From: an uncultured Pirellulaceae bacterium
GTDB taxonomy: Bacteria > Planctomycetota > Planctomycetia > Pirellulales > Pirellulaceae
Length of the DNA: 33,539 nt
Assembly: GCA_937944405.1 (NCBI GenBank)
Contig: CALDYR010000110.1
Location: forward strand, 1-33,539
Reading direction: 5' to 3'
Shown one piece after another: positions 32,249 through 33,539 of the stretch. Each line of letters starts with the position of its first letter. Position 1 is the stretch's first letter. A program made the position numbers and the translations under genes. The notes below the pieces were generated by a model. The model made no database searches. It was not told the origin of the DNA and was given only the letters and a program-made list of their open reading frames with translations.

Positions 32249-32893
32249 ATGCAACAATACAAACAAGACTTCATTGATTTTATGCTGGAAGTGGGCGTGT
32301 TAACCTTTGGTGATTTCACCACCAAAAGCGGGCGCAAGACACCCTATTTTGTGAACACCGGCCTGTACCGCACCGGCAGCCAGCTTCAACGTTTGGGGGG
32401 CTTCTATGCCAACGCGATTACCGCGCAGTTAGGCCATGAGTTTGATGTTATCTTTGGCCCTGCCTACAAGGGCATCCCGTTGGTTGCCACCACGTCCGTT
32501 GCGTTGGCGGGCGCCGGCCATGACGTTTCATTTTGCTTCAATCGCAAAGGGGCTAAAGACCACGGCGAAGGCGGGGTGTTGGTCGGGCATGAACTCGCCG
32601 ACGGCCAGCGCGTGTTGATCATTGAAGACGTCACCACTGCTGGAACGTCGATCCGTGAAACGGTACCCCTGCTAAAGGCGGCGGCTGATATAACGTTGGC
32701 CGGTTTGGTCGTGTCGGTCGATCGGGCTGAACGCGGCCCCAGCGGCTTAGGAACCGCAATGCGGGAAGTCGGCAGATCTTTCAATATGCCAACCTTCGCC
32801 ATCGTCACGGTGCATGAAATTATGGAGCACCTCGATCTCCCAGCACCAGACCTCCGGCGAATGCAAGCCTACCTCCAACAGTATGGCGTCTAA
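32249..32893 (+). CDS. pyrE: Orotate phosphoribosyltransferase
   Basis: 214 residues from ATG 32249; the reading frame is open further upstream, but homologous sequence begins here. It makes OMP from orotate and PRPP in pyrimidine synthesis. Visible features: FTTKSGRKTPYFVNTGLYR, DVIFGPAYKGIPLVATTSVA, FNRKGAKDHGEGGVLVG (the catalytic flexible loop) and the PRPP motif RVLIIEDVTTAGTSIRET (121-138; E126, D127). It matches the family throughout. No other pyrimidine gene is adjacent. Confidence 0.96.
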   Translation: MQQYKQDFIDFMLEVGVLTFGDFTTKSGRKTPYFVNTGLYRTGSQLQRLGGFYANAITAQLGHEFDVIFGPAYKGIPLVATTSVALAGAGHDVSFCFNRKGAKDHGEGGVLVGHELADGQRVLIIEDVTTAGTSIRETVPLLKAAADITLAGLVVSVDRAERGPSGLGTAMREVGRSFNMPTFAIVTVHEIMEHLDLPAPDLRRMQAYLQQYGV

Positions 32894-33360
32894 TCGCGCG
32901 ACAATCGGCGCATGGCTACTGTCAGTATTCTTGGGACGGCGATGCGCGATCAGCGCAGCGGGTGACTCCGACAGACCACGTTGCAGCGGCAGTAAACAGT
33001 AGTGCCGATAGTAGCCAGTAGCCATGGAAAAAGCGTCCTTCCTGCCAGTCGTGAATGGGTCCACCGGTGGCGTCAAAAGTCCAAGATGATTTTCCGATCG
33101 ACTTCTTTGAGCAGCAGAATTTCAGCGTCGCTGGTGAGCCTTCCACCAAGAAAATCAGCCACCACCTCTTGCCGGTCGAGCGTCTCTTGGAAAAGACATC
33201 CGGTTGTCGATACACTCTGTGCCCGCAAAAAGCCTCGTTCTTTGGTAGAGCGTTTGCTTGACCACCAATGATTTACCGAGCAGGAGGCTTTTCATACAGA
33301 CCGCCTAATGTCTGCGGATGAAATTTCGGGTTAATGCTTTAGCAGCGCCCAGTCGCCTGA
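32894..33360. other. Intergenic region between pyrE and the CRISPR array
   Basis: No gene is convincing in these 467 bp. Short frames on both strands have no family resemblance. I looked for a tracrRNA anti-repeat (a run complementary to GTTGCGGATTGG) and found none. The last ~60 bases before the first repeat could be either leader or trailer; AT-richness is not marked. Confidence 0.4.
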
Positions 33361-33539
33361 GTTGCGGATTGGTCGCAGGGCGGGATCGGTTACACTGAGA
33401 AAGTAGGGCTGCCTATTGCTCTGTCAGTTGCGGATTGGTCGCAGGGCGGGATCGGTTACACTATTGTGAACCGCATCAACACGCCTCTTTCAGTTGCGGA
33501 TTGGTCGCAGGGCGGGATCGGTTACACTAAAAATACAAC
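33361..33539 (+). CRISPR. CRISPR array, three repeats visible, continues beyond the window
   Basis: Three identical 36-bp repeats, at 33361-33396, 33427-33462 and 33493-33528, start GTTGCGGATTGGTCGC and end GGGATCGGTTACACT. They are separated by two unrelated 30-bp spacers (33397-33426, 33463-33492), and a third spacer begins at 33529. A 36/30 layout and a repeat with no internal palindrome are usual for class 2 systems such as type II. The ending TTACACT resembles the repeat-borne -10 promoter of some type II-C arrays. No cas gene is in the window, so the type is a guess; cas genes, if linked, must lie to the right. Confidence 0.95.

Noticed and set aside
32922..33261. Short frames on both strands between pyrE and the CRISPR array, one with a hydrophobic segment
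   Set aside because: No ribosome-binding site, no family motif and no consistent frame; judged non-coding.
33295..33330. GTCTGCGGATGAAATTTCGG as a possible degenerate first CRISPR repeat
   Set aside because: It shares only TGCGGAT and a loose GGTTA with the repeat and is not at the 66-bp spacing of the array.

Overview
This 33.5 kb window is chromosomal DNA of a planctomycete, most likely from the Pirellulaceae. The evidence is a DUF1559 pseudopilin, a DUF1570 metallopeptidase, a very large secreted dehydrogenase with a C-terminal cytochrome c domain, a giant RTX protein with an LEPRQLLA N-terminus, a Cys-rich FPCQDNVCGC protein, and genes scattered on both strands with few long operons. Assignments rest on motif recognition in the translated sequence; no database search was run.

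Layout, left to right. At 1-475 lies an internally deleted ISL3-type element that keeps both terminal inverted repeats but only the last third of the transposase. It interrupts a minus-strand gene (457-1677) encoding a membrane-anchored EEP-family hydrolase joined to the first ~40 residues of an HDAC11-like deacetylase. Next come a secreted protein of unknown function (2006-3394), a divergent DUF1570 peptidase (3577-4710), two divergent orphan response regulators (LuxR type 5102-5737, sigma-54 activator type 6038-7465), a terminator, the DUF1559 pseudopilin (7855-8886), a Cys-rich exported protein (9363-10007) and a secreted phosphatase-like protein (10212-11159).

The middle holds a compact three-gene type III polyketide cluster (methyltransferase, FAD oxidoreductase, type III PKS; 11299-14654). 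It converges with a protein-arginine-phosphorylation operon, mcsA - degenerate mcsB paralogue - mcsB (17613 down to 14651). Housekeeping genes trpE and hpt follow, then a tandem pair of GT4-like glycosyltransferases (20202-22644).

The right third holds the RTX protein (23139-25694), the 1346-residue dehydrogenase/cytochrome c protein (26352-30392), a MazG-like pyrophosphohydrolase, a PolB-like 3'-5' exonuclease, pyrE, and the start of a CRISPR array (36-bp repeats, 30-bp spacers) that runs off the window.

The least expected signals are: (i) a dispersed family of short ISL3-ended repeats (1783-1882, 22948-23105, 30542-30663) that no gene explains; (ii) the arginine-kinase operon with a second, enlarged and probably catalytically dead McsB carrying its own UVR motif; (iii) the hydrolase-deacetylase fusion cut by the ISL3 deletion derivative; (iv) a polyketide-cluster oxidoreductase with no ATG, GTG or TTG start in front of its FAD motif; and (v) the CRISPR array.
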